Positions 40,443-48,694 of a stretch of 64,000 bases of DNA are shown one piece after another. Origin of the DNA: Gluconobacter kondonii (GTDB taxonomy: Bacteria; Pseudomonadota; Alphaproteobacteria; Acetobacterales; Acetobacteraceae); NCBI RefSeq assembly GCF_002723995.1, contig NZ_BEWP01000002.1:248001-312000 (forward strand). Reading direction: 5' to 3'. The notes beneath the pieces were generated by a model. It was given only the letters and a program-made list of their open reading frames with translations. It was not told the DNA's origin and ran no database searches. The translations under genes were made by a program, and so were the position numbers. Numbering within the stretch: position 1 is the stretch's first letter; every line of letters begins with the position of its first letter.

Positions 40443-40517
40443 GTGTCAAACCCCAAAGAACCGGCACGGACAGGGCAGTCTCCGGAGGGCGCCGGAGTGT
40501 CTTTCCGCATCAAAAAC

Positions 40518-40532
40518 GACAGGTCACCTGTC
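40518..40532. promoter_or_regulatory. Palindrome in the divergent LysR/urate-operon promoter region
   Basis: GACAGGT-C-ACCTGTC, a perfect 7+1+7 dyad midway between the two divergent starts (40442 and 40616). The location fits an operator for the LysR regulator, though it does not show an exact T-N11-A core. Confidence 0.5.
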
Positions 40533-40615
40533 GGGCGGGATAGTTTCACACCGCCTCAAGGTCGTATACTCCATAAAAACGCTCCTCCCGTTCGCAAAAA
40601 GAGAGCAGTTCTTCC

Positions 40616-41539
40616 ATGCCTGTCTTCTCACGCTTCCTGCGCTACTTCCTCGCCGTCGCCCAGCACGGTTCCATCCGCCGCGCCTCCGAACATCTGCGCA
40701 TCGCCGCCTCCGCCATCGACCGGCAGATCCTTCAGGGCGAGGAATCCCTCGGCACCCCCCTGTTCGAGCGCCTGCCCACCGGCCTGCGCCTGACCGCCAC
40801 GGGCGAACTGCTTTATGCGCACGGCAAGCAGTGGTCGCGGGACCTGACCAATATGTGCGTCCAGATCGAAGACATGCGCGGCCTGCGCCGTGGACAGGTG
40901 GATATCGCCGTCCCCGACGCCCTGACCCGCGGCTTCCTGCCCCGCCTGCTCCGCGCCATGCGCACGACCCATCCCGGCATCACCATCTGCACCCATGTCC
41001 TCGACAACAGCCGCATTCAGAACACTCTGATCGACGGTTCGGTCGATCTCGCTCTACTGCTCAACCCGACCCATGCCCGCGGTCTTCTGGTCCGCGCGCA
41101 CAAGGATTTTCCGCTCGGCTTCGTCTGCCTGCCGAACCATCCCGTCGCCGAACGCAAAAGCGCCCGTTTCAGTCTGGCGATGAATTATCCCATGATTATG
41201 CCCGAGCCCCCGCTCGCCCTGCACCGCCAGATCGACATTCTACAAATCGACAGCAATCTTCACATCCATGCCGCTGCGTCCTCCGACAATATCCAGATGA
41301 TCAAGTCTCTGGTTCGCGAGGGCATCGGCCTCGGCATTCTCAGCGCGCTCGACGTCATGGAAGAGGTCACACGCGGCGAACTGGCTTTCATTCCGATTTC
41401 CAACCACGACCTCGCCCCTCTGACGCTCGCCCTGTGCGTGGACCACTCCCGGCAGCTGTCCGGCGCCGCCCGACTGGTGATTTCCGAACTCGAAAAAGAG
41501 TTCCTCTCCCCCACCACACAGCCCCATCCTACGGCCTGA
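40616..41539 (+). CDS. LysR-type transcriptional regulator of the urate operon
   Basis: 307 aa. The N-terminal winged helix (YFLAVAQHGSIRRASEHL, then PLFERLPTGLRLTATGELL) is followed by a periplasmic-binding-like effector domain with VREGIGLGILSALD. It is transcribed divergently from the flavin monooxygenase-puuE-uraD-uraH-permease operon across 173 bases containing a perfect palindrome, the usual arrangement for a LysR activator of its neighbours. Effector unknown; urate or a breakdown product is likely. Confidence 0.9.
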   Translation: MPVFSRFLRYFLAVAQHGSIRRASEHLRIAASAIDRQILQGEESLGTPLFERLPTGLRLTATGELLYAHGKQWSRDLTNMCVQIEDMRGLRRGQVDIAVPDALTRGFLPRLLRAMRTTHPGITICTHVLDNSRIQNTLIDGSVDLALLLNPTHARGLLVRAHKDFPLGFVCLPNHPVAERKSARFSLAMNYPMIMPEPPLALHRQIDILQIDSNLHIHAAASSDNIQMIKSLVREGIGLGILSALDVMEEVTRGELAFIPISNHDLAPLTLALCVDHSRQLSGAARLVISELEKEFLSPTTQPHPTA

Positions 41540-41732
41540 TTTCCCGCCCCGAAAAACTGCGTCATACAGGAGACACGGACTGTCACATTTTTGCACCACC
41601 CTAAAAACGGCAATGCCCCGGCCTGCATTTTATCTTTGATGGAGATAGGCCATCCGTTTTACATCCACGTTTCGAATAAATACCGTTTCCAAAGTGAACC
41701 TTTTGGTGCGACAGACGCAGGAGCCCGGCAGC

Positions 41733-44090
41733 ATGAAAGACAACCATCAGTCCCGCGGCTCCGGATCACGCTCCGGCTCACTGGGCTACAGGCGTCAGCT
41801 TCTCGCCGTCACCTGTCTCGCCGGCAGCGTGCTCGCCGCTTTCGCAACGCCAGCCCGTGCCGCACAGCCCGCGAAACACCACACCCCGCGCCATCAGACC
41901 TCCAGCCGCAACGCTCCGAAAGCGGCCCGGACACCCTCACGCGCAGCCGCTGCGCCGCGCGTACCCCATGCGCTTGATGCGTCTGCTGCCGAAACGGTTT
42001 CTGTCACGTCCTCGCGCCGCGCGCTGAACGGCGGCGGCGGCATGATGCGCGTCGAAACCGCCCCCCATGCCGTGCAGACCGTCACCAAGGAATTCATCGA
42101 CATGCGCGCGCCGACCAGCACGGCGCTCGACCTGATCCAGAACCTGCCAAGCCTCAACGTTACGACGCCGGATTCGTCGGGCATGCAAGGCGGGCAGATC
42201 CAGTCCCGCGGCCTGACGGATCTTGATATGGGTCTTCTGGTGGACGGTGCTCCGGCAGCGGCGGCGAAATATCTGAGCGAGAATGTCGACTCCGAAAACG
42301 TCGAGAGTGTCAGCGTCACGCCCGGTTCCTCGGCGACCGATCTTCCAGTCATGTCCGCCGCCGGTGGCGTCATGAACGAGGAAACACGCACCCCGTCGCA
42401 AAAACGCGGCGGCCTGATCGACTTTTCCTACGGCACCAACAACCTGTCGCGCGAGTTCCTGCGCCTCGAATCCGGCGAAATCGGCCATAGCGGCGTGCGC
42501 GGTTATTTCTCATTCTCCAACACCCATGCCCGCTCCTGGATGGGTGCTGGCACCAACCAGCGCAAACACATCGATTTCGGCCTCCAGAAAGACTGGCATA
42601 ACGGCTCCAACGCCAAGTTCTTCCTGTCCTGGAACTCCGCCGACTTCGTCATCGACAACTACCCCACCTCTGACCAGTTCTTCCGCTACAAGCACACCGG
42701 ACTGGGCTATGGTCGGACGGACGATCGCAAGAGCAACAACTACTGGGGCAACAACAACGACCACTGGAACCAGATTTTCATCTCGGCCCCGGTTCATATC
42801 GTTCTCCCCTCGCACCTGTCGTTCGACATCCACCCCTATTTCAGCTTCGGGCAGGGCTGGGACGCCTCTCCGGGCGGCACGACGACCGATGACGCAGGTG
42901 TAACGCGCGGCCTGACGAACTACTTCCTGCAGAACGAATACCGTTCGGTCGGAACGATCACGAAACTCAACTGGGAAATCGACCGGCACAACACGTTCTC
43001 GGTCGGCTACTGGTATGAAAACACCCAGACGATCCAGTCCTACCCCAGCAGCTACCAGATGGCGGACGGCAATGCGCCAAGCCCCAACTGGGCCGCGTAC
43101 CAGATTTCCGCTGGCGACAAACAGACGGCCGGTTACGAAATCCAGTCCCTGTTCGTGCATGACACGGCCAAGTATTTCAACGATCACCTGACGGTGGACG
43201 CCGGATTCAAGTTCGTCATGACGAACATCTGGAACAAGGATTATTACGGCCGTCAGGAAGCCAACCGCACCGCCCCCCTGCCGCAGCTTTCAATCGGCTA
43301 CCGCATCAACAACCACCATCAGGTCTACCTGAACGTGGAAGGCGACTACCGCCAGCCCAGCGCGGTCGATCTCGGCTGGCTCTACACCAGCGTCGCCATC
43401 CCCAAGAACCAGTATTCCATCAAAGAAGAACTCGGCTACCGCTACCATGACGATTACATCGTCGCCGATGTCGCGTTCTTCAACTACAACCTCACCAACC
43501 GCATCGTGGACCAGTATGTCGGCATGAACAGCTACAAGCCGTTCAATATCGGCAGCCAGCAGATGCGCGGCTTTGACGTCATGGTCGCCGGACGCCCGAT
43601 CCACGGCTTCAGCCCCTACGCCTCCGTCGAATATCTACATGCCTCACAGGACAGCAACGTCTTCGATCCGTATCTGAACACGATGCTGCATTCCAAGGGC
43701 ACGCAGGCCGTCATGGCCCCGCATGTCATCGCGAATTTTGGTCTGACCTATACCTATAAAGGCTTCTTCGCGAACGGCACCGTCCACTATACCGGCCCGC
43801 AATCCGTCAGCATCGCAGGTGACCAGCGCATTCCGGGCTACGTCACCGACACGCTCTCGATGGGCTATCACTTCAAGCCCTTCATGTTCGCGCAGTCCCC
43901 GACCTTCCGCCTGAACTTCACCAACCTCACCGGCTCGATCGTCCGCACCGGCGCCATGGGCGCGGTCTATAGCGCCAAGGACCCGAGCACGGTCCATAGC
44001 GGCAATCTGGCGCCCTATACCGGCTACGGAAACTCTTTCATGGTTTCCCCACGCTTTTCCATGACCGGAACAATCTCCACCGCGTTCTGA
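41733..44090 (+). CDS. TonB-dependent outer-membrane receptor 2
   Basis: 785 aa from ATG 41733 (AGGAG nine bases upstream). A long signal peptide ends at ATPARA. A linker of about 60 residues rich in His, Ala, Pro and Arg follows, then a TonB-box-like ETVSVTSSR, a plug (AVQTVTKEFIDMRAPTS, LDLIQNLPSLNV) and a barrel with a C-terminal Phe (GTISTAF). It lies between the LysR regulator and a cupin, so it may serve the purine island, but the ligand is unknown. Codon use matches neighbours. Confidence 0.9.
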   Translation: MKDNHQSRGSGSRSGSLGYRRQLLAVTCLAGSVLAAFATPARAAQPAKHHTPRHQTSSRNAPKAARTPSRAAAAPRVPHALDASAAETVSVTSSRRALNGGGGMMRVETAPHAVQTVTKEFIDMRAPTSTALDLIQNLPSLNVTTPDSSGMQGGQIQSRGLTDLDMGLLVDGAPAAAAKYLSENVDSENVESVSVTPGSSATDLPVMSAAGGVMNEETRTPSQKRGGLIDFSYGTNNLSREFLRLESGEIGHSGVRGYFSFSNTHARSWMGAGTNQRKHIDFGLQKDWHNGSNAKFFLSWNSADFVIDNYPTSDQFFRYKHTGLGYGRTDDRKSNNYWGNNNDHWNQIFISAPVHIVLPSHLSFDIHPYFSFGQGWDASPGGTTTDDAGVTRGLTNYFLQNEYRSVGTITKLNWEIDRHNTFSVGYWYENTQTIQSYPSSYQMADGNAPSPNWAAYQISAGDKQTAGYEIQSLFVHDTAKYFNDHLTVDAGFKFVMTNIWNKDYYGRQEANRTAPLPQLSIGYRINNHHQVYLNVEGDYRQPSAVDLGWLYTSVAIPKNQYSIKEELGYRYHDDYIVADVAFFNYNLTNRIVDQYVGMNSYKPFNIGSQQMRGFDVMVAGRPIHGFSPYASVEYLHASQDSNVFDPYLNTMLHSKGTQAVMAPHVIANFGLTYTYKGFFANGTVHYTGPQSVSIAGDQRIPGYVTDTLSMGYHFKPFMFAQSPTFRLNFTNLTGSIVRTGAMGAVYSAKDPSTVHSGNLAPYTGYGNSFMVSPRFSMTGTISTAF

Positions 44091-44096
44091 CCGGAA

Positions 44097-44120
44097 GGGA
44101 CGGGGCACGCGCCTCGTCCC
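44097..44120 (+). repeat. Hairpin after TonB receptor 2
   Basis: GGGACGGGGC-ACGC-GCCTCGTCCC, a 10-bp stem with one G-U pair, beginning seven bases after the receptor stop. No T-run follows, so it may be a weak terminator or an mRNA 3' protector, leaving some read-through into the cupin gene. Confidence 0.6.
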
Positions 44121-44190
44121 AAAACCACGTCTCCTTCGCTGCGTTCCTGCAACACGCCCCCACATCTCTGTGGAACGGAGGAGACCCCCA

Positions 44191-44712
44191 ATGCCCTTCG
44201 GCATGATTTCCAGAAAACAGTCCGCCAGCTCAGCCCTGCTTCTCGGCACAGCGCTTACGCTCTTTTCAGTCGCACACGCCGCCGCCATTCCGACCGAAAC
44301 CCCGCCCGGCGTTACGATCATCGAAGGTTCAGATGCCGTGGCATGGCAGCCCGCGCCTGCCATGTTCCCTCACGGAACGAAAATCGCCATCCTGACAGGC
44401 GACACCACCAAACCCGGCCCCTTCACCCTGCGCGTCATGATGCCAGCCGGATCGTTCATCCCGCCCCATACCCATAATCTGGACGAAATGCTGACGGTCA
44501 TCAGCGGCAACATCCAGCATTTCGTGGGACACAACATCGACACAACACAGCAGCGCGCGCTCGGCCCGGGCGGCTTCGTTCACCTGCCGGTCAACGTCCC
44601 ACACGCCATCAAGGCCGGACGTCAGGGCGCCGTTCTTCAGGTTTCGGGAACGGGCCCATTCAACATGGTCTATGTCAGCCCGCAGGATGATCCGCGCAAT
44701 ACGGGCCGCTGA
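44191..44712 (+). CDS. Periplasmic cupin-domain protein
   Basis: 173 aa from ATG 44191, with GGAGGAG seven bases upstream. Signal peptide (MPFGMISRKQSASSALLLGT and on, cleavage after AHAAA). A single cupin domain with metal-binding PPHTHNLDEM and a second His in VPHAIKAG. Enzymatic role unknown: a sensor, isomerase or dioxygenase are all possible. It follows TonB receptor 2 by 100 bases and may be co-transcribed, suggesting a role with the imported ligand. Confidence 0.82.
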   Translation: MPFGMISRKQSASSALLLGTALTLFSVAHAAAIPTETPPGVTIIEGSDAVAWQPAPAMFPHGTKIAILTGDTTKPGPFTLRVMMPAGSFIPPHTHNLDEMLTVISGNIQHFVGHNIDTTQQRALGPGGFVHLPVNVPHAIKAGRQGAVLQVSGTGPFNMVYVSPQDDPRNTGR

Positions 44713-44742
44713 GTCCTTCCAGACGGCCCGAATATCGCAACA

Positions 44743-46857
44743 TCATTTCCCGATCGTCGAGAGCACGATGCCCGGCGTCAGGATCTGCGGTAACACGACG
44801 CCATCCTGATGCGGCGCATAATAGATATAGAACGGCACACCATCGCGCCCATGCGCCTTGAGGAACGCGCCGATCGCCGCATTACGGTTCGTCCAATCGC
44901 CCTTGAGGAACACGATCTTGTGGTCCCGGAACGCCTGCTGAACGGATGGCACATCCAGCGCCACACGCTCATTGACCATGCAGGTGATGCACCATGACGC
45001 CGTCATGTCGATGAACACCGGCTTGCCCTGCGCCCGAAGCTCGGCCAGACGCGCCTCCGAAAACGGCTCGATCCCGGAGTCCGATGCGCCCACAACCACA
45101 GGAACCGGCGCGGCCCGCAGCCCCTGCGCCAGCGCGCCCCCACACACCACAACACACAGCACAGCCACGATCCGGCAGAACGCCACCGTCCTACGGCCGC
45201 CTTCCAGCATGGACCGACGCTGCCCGACGCCATAGATCCAGCCCGCAAACCCCAGAAGCACAACGCCCCCGGCCGTCAGCGCCACAAACGTCACGCCCCG
45301 CTGGATTGCCGCCACCCAAAGCAGCCATACGCAGGTCGCAAACAGCGGAAACGCCAGAACCTGCTTGAGAATGCCCATCCAGGCCCCCGGCTTCGGCATC
45401 CGGGACGCCACACCCGGAACCCCGGCCACAAGAATATACGGAAACGCCAGCCCCAGCCCCATCGAGAGGAACACCAGAACTCCCATCACCGGCGGCCCAC
45501 CCAGAGCCCCGGCAATGGCGACCCCCATAAACGGCGCCGTGCACGGCGTCGCCACAATAACCGCCAGCAGACCCGTCATCATGTCCCCGCTCCGACCGCT
45601 GCCCGTCTGGACCTGACCCAGACGCCCGGCGCTGACTTCAAACACACCCAGCAGGTTCAGCCCCATCAGGAACAACAGCCAGCACACGCCGACCACAAAT
45701 CCCGGCGACTGGAACTGAAAGCCCCATCCCGCCGCAGACCCGGCCAGACGCAGCCCGATCATGACGATGCCCAGCGCCGCAAAAGCCCCGGTCACGCCCA
45801 GCGTATAGAACAGCGCGCTCTGAAGCTGCGCGCCCCGTCCGGCACCGCCCATCTTCGCCAGAGACAGCGCCTTCATCGCCAGAACCGGAAACACGCAGGG
45901 CATCAGGTTCAGAATCAGCCCGCCCACAAAAGCAAACAGCAGAACCCGCAGCCAGCCAGCTCCCGTTGGTACATCCGAAGCCGGTGCCGCATTCGCCTGC
46001 ACCGGAGCCGCAGCAGACGCCCCACCGACCGGGCGCGCCTCAATCTGCAATGGACTTTCCTGCCCCGCCGCATCCTTGAGCACGACCACACCCAGCAGCG
46101 GCTTGTCCCGATGCGCCGATTTCAGGAATTTTAGCCCAAGCGTCAGCTGGCCGTCCGAAACATGCAGCGGCTGTTCTGCGACCTGATCGATCACGCCCCC
46201 GTCCTGCGGCAGGAACCATGCCTGCGACACGGACGCCGCAGACAGCCCCTTGCCTGAAAGCGTCAACACACCATCGCCCGACACACTGGCCGCAAACGGC
46301 GACGCCACTGGCGTGGCAGCCTCGGCCTTGCGGAACAGATCCGCCTGCGCCCCGCCTTCCGGCACCTCAGTCGCCGAAGCCGGAAGCGTCAGCGTGAAAT
46401 CACCGCTCTCAGGAATGCAGACCTGCGCGCAAACAAGCCATTCCGCATGGGCGTGAAGCGTCGTCCCGCCGGCCCCCTTGAGAACCAGATCCTCCGGCAG
46501 CGTCACCTCATTGATATAAGCGTAGGACATGAGGCCGCCCTCGCTGATCCGCACCGGCACCGGCCAGCGGATCGGCCCGCCCTTGCCCGTCGCCCCACCA
46601 TCAGCCGTCACATCCAGCGTCGGCGTGTCTCCGGCATCGCCCGGATTGATCCAGTAAGTATGCCAGCCCGGCTTGAGCTGAAGCCGCAGCCCAACCCGAA
46701 GATGCTGATCCGGCCCGACCGCATCGCGATCCGTGACAAGAGTCGCGGTGTCGTTCGCAGACGCAACCGGCGCACTTTCGGCCGCCCGTGCGGACACGGA
46801 ACCCAGACCCAGAACCCCTGCCAGAAGCAGGGCCGACATGCTGAACATTCGATGCAA
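44743..46857 (-). CDS. ScsB/DsbD-like thiol:disulfide interchange protein
   Basis: 704 aa. Signal peptide, then a periplasmic alpha domain with the ScsB-type C143-x3-C147 pair (WLVCAQVCIPE), a membrane domain of eight or more helices with the redox Cys motifs LMPCVFPV and ATPCTAPF, and a C-terminal thioredoxin domain with WCITC about 80 residues from the end. It moves reducing power from the cytoplasm to the periplasm, for disulfide isomerisation, cytochrome c maturation or peroxide defence. Single gene convergent with the cupin. Confidence 0.92.
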   Translation of the reverse strand: MHRMFSMSALLLAGVLGLGSVSARAAESAPVASANDTATLVTDRDAVGPDQHLRVGLRLQLKPGWHTYWINPGDAGDTPTLDVTADGGATGKGGPIRWPVPVRISEGGLMSYAYINEVTLPEDLVLKGAGGTTLHAHAEWLVCAQVCIPESGDFTLTLPASATEVPEGGAQADLFRKAEAATPVASPFAASVSGDGVLTLSGKGLSAASVSQAWFLPQDGGVIDQVAEQPLHVSDGQLTLGLKFLKSAHRDKPLLGVVVLKDAAGQESPLQIEARPVGGASAAAPVQANAAPASDVPTGAGWLRVLLFAFVGGLILNLMPCVFPVLAMKALSLAKMGGAGRGAQLQSALFYTLGVTGAFAALGIVMIGLRLAGSAAGWGFQFQSPGFVVGVCWLLFLMGLNLLGVFEVSAGRLGQVQTGSGRSGDMMTGLLAVIVATPCTAPFMGVAIAGALGGPPVMGVLVFLSMGLGLAFPYILVAGVPGVASRMPKPGAWMGILKQVLAFPLFATCVWLLWVAAIQRGVTFVALTAGGVVLLGFAGWIYGVGQRRSMLEGGRRTVAFCRIVAVLCVVVCGGALAQGLRAAPVPVVVGASDSGIEPFSEARLAELRAQGKPVFIDMTASWCITCMVNERVALDVPSVQQAFRDHKIVFLKGDWTNRNAAIGAFLKAHGRDGVPFYIYYAPHQDGVVLPQILTPGIVLSTIGK

Positions 46858-46965
46858 GACAGGCTCATTCCACGTTTTCAGAAAACAGCCCTCACCATAT
46901 CACTGACTGAAACGAAAAGCAGGACCCTTCCGGTCGTGAAACCGAAAGGCCCTACAAACCCCGTG

Positions 46966-48057
46966 TTACGGGATCAGCTTCTCAGCCCGCAGCCGCGTGA
47001 ACAGATCGGTGAAAGAGTCCGGCGTGTACTGATATCCCGCAAACCCCGCGAGGCGGCTTTTGCTGATATCCGTCACACATTCGACCGGCCGCCCCAGATC
47101 AGCATCCGTATGCCAGGCCGAAGCCAGCCGTTCGATCCGGCTCTCCGCAAGCCCGTATTTCGTGGCAATCCGTTCCCAGAGCTCCGCATCCCCCGCAAGC
47201 GTCTCTTCAAGGGATGTCGCATGGCCGGGATATGGTGCAGCCTCAATTCCGAACCATTCCGCCAGACGCGGCCACAGCCATTTCCAGCGAAACACATCCC
47301 CGTTCACGATATTGAACGCCTGATTGCGGCACCCCGCCTCGGTCGAAGCCCAGAAAAGCTGCCGCGCCAGTTGCCGCGCATCAGTCAGATCCGTCAGGGC
47401 GTTCCACTGCACGGGAGATCCCGGAAAGACGAAAGGCCGTCCCGTCTCGCGACAGATCGTCGCATAAACAGCCAGCGTGCTCCCCATGTTCATCGCATTG
47501 CCAACCGCATAGCCGATCACGGTATGCGGACGATGCACACTCCACGAAAACCCGTGCTGGGCAGCGGCTTCATAAAGCGCGTCTTCCTGATCGTAATAAA
47601 AATTCGGCAGATCCAGTCGGGGCGCATCTTCGCGGAACGGCGTCACCGGCGGCTCACCGGACGCATAGGATTCGAACGGACCAAGATAATGCTTCATGCC
47701 CGTCGTCAGCGCCGCATGAACCAGAAGCCCCGGCTCCGGCAGAGCGGCGAACACATTGCGGATCATCGCGGAATTGACGCGGCAGTTCTCTTCCTCCGTC
47801 TCCTGACGCAGCCAAGAGCAGAAAAACACATGGCTCGGCCGCAGTTCCCGCAGCGCATGGGTCAGCGCCGGCAGATCCAGCAGATCGGCTTCAACCGGCA
47901 GCACGCCCGCCATGTCATGACGCGGCCTGCGCGCCAGACCATGCACGGTCCAGCCTTCGGCCACGAGACGCGCCGCAATGTTCTGGCCAACAATCCCGGT
48001 CGCCCCGACGACCAGCGCGGTCCGAGCTGAAACCATGGCAGGAACAGAAGATGTCAT
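46966..48057 (-). CDS. PRISE-type SDR reductase (progesterone 5-beta-reductase-like)
   Basis: 363 aa from ATG 48057 (AAGGA eight bases upstream). Atypical short-chain dehydrogenase with nucleotide loop VVGATGIVGQNIA. The PRISE marks are present: Lys in TTGMKHYLGPF and Tyr in NFYYDQED, instead of the usual YxxxK. Such enzymes reduce activated C=C bonds of enones with NADPH. The physiological substrate here is unknown. It is divergent from an HxlR regulator, probably its controller. Confidence 0.85.
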   Translation of the reverse strand: MTSSVPAMVSARTALVVGATGIVGQNIAARLVAEGWTVHGLARRPRHDMAGVLPVEADLLDLPALTHALRELRPSHVFFCSWLRQETEEENCRVNSAMIRNVFAALPEPGLLVHAALTTGMKHYLGPFESYASGEPPVTPFREDAPRLDLPNFYYDQEDALYEAAAQHGFSWSVHRPHTVIGYAVGNAMNMGSTLAVYATICRETGRPFVFPGSPVQWNALTDLTDARQLARQLFWASTEAGCRNQAFNIVNGDVFRWKWLWPRLAEWFGIEAAPYPGHATSLEETLAGDAELWERIATKYGLAESRIERLASAWHTDADLGRPVECVTDISKSRLAGFAGYQYTPDSFTDLFTRLRAEKLIP

Positions 48058-48125
48058 GGGATTTTTCCTTTGCAGAAAACAGGGTCTGCTCCACATCTTG
48101 GAGACGATCAGCATTTCCACCAGAC

Positions 48126-48141
48126 GGCACCTTTTCGTGCC
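48126..48141. promoter_or_regulatory. Dyad between PRISE reductase and HxlR genes
   Basis: GGCAC-N6-GTGCC in the 109-base divergent region, 26 bases before the HxlR start. Plausible operator for the HxlR regulator. Confidence 0.35.
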
Positions 48142-48166
48142 CTGGTGACCAAAAGGTTCCCACTTC

Positions 48167-48556
48167 ATGACCCCGCCGCTGCCCGAACAGTACCGTCAGG
48201 CACCTTTTGCCGAAGACTGCGCACCCCGGCGGATTCTGAGGCTTTTCAGCGGAAAATGGACCACCATGATCCTGCACACGCTGCATCTTCTGGGCGGCAC
48301 GGCACGTCCCGGAAAGCTCCAGCGCAGCATCCCCGGCCTGTCGAAAAAAATGATGACCCAGACCCTGCGCGAGCTCGAAACGCAGGGCCTCATCCGCCGC
48401 AACGTCCGCCAGATCATGCCGCCCCATGTCGATTACAGCCTGACGGATCTGGGGCAGACCTTCGTGGAACCCGTAGAACTTCTCTACCACTGGGCCATCA
48501 GAAACGCCGAGGCCCTCGACCGGCTGATGCCCGACGATAGATCCCTTTCCGAATAA
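48167..48556 (+). CDS. HxlR-family transcriptional regulator
   Basis: 129-aa winged-helix protein with the family pattern: Cys18 in EDCAPRRIL, FSGKWTTMILHTL, SIPGLSKKMMTQTLRELE and VDYSLTDLGQTF. Members often sense electrophiles or quinones through the N-terminal Cys. It is divergent from the PRISE enone reductase, a common pairing of HxlR regulators with a reductase that removes the inducer. Confidence 0.92.
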   Translation: MTPPLPEQYRQAPFAEDCAPRRILRLFSGKWTTMILHTLHLLGGTARPGKLQRSIPGLSKKMMTQTLRELETQGLIRRNVRQIMPPHVDYSLTDLGQTFVEPVELLYHWAIRNAEALDRLMPDDRSLSE

Positions 48557-48694
48557 AACACCCACAGGAAGAGGGGTAGGACAGAGGCACCCCCCTGTGC
48601 CATGTTCGCACCTAACAACCGCCCTCGGCGGACCACCCGGCGCGGATATCAGACCGCAGCCCAGAACGCGTAATCTCAAGGACCCAACAGACCG

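Noticed and set aside
46447-48030. 527-codon Arg/Pro-rich frame crossing two genes
   Set aside because: It runs antisense through the DsbD-like and PRISE genes; composition typical of a shadow frame.
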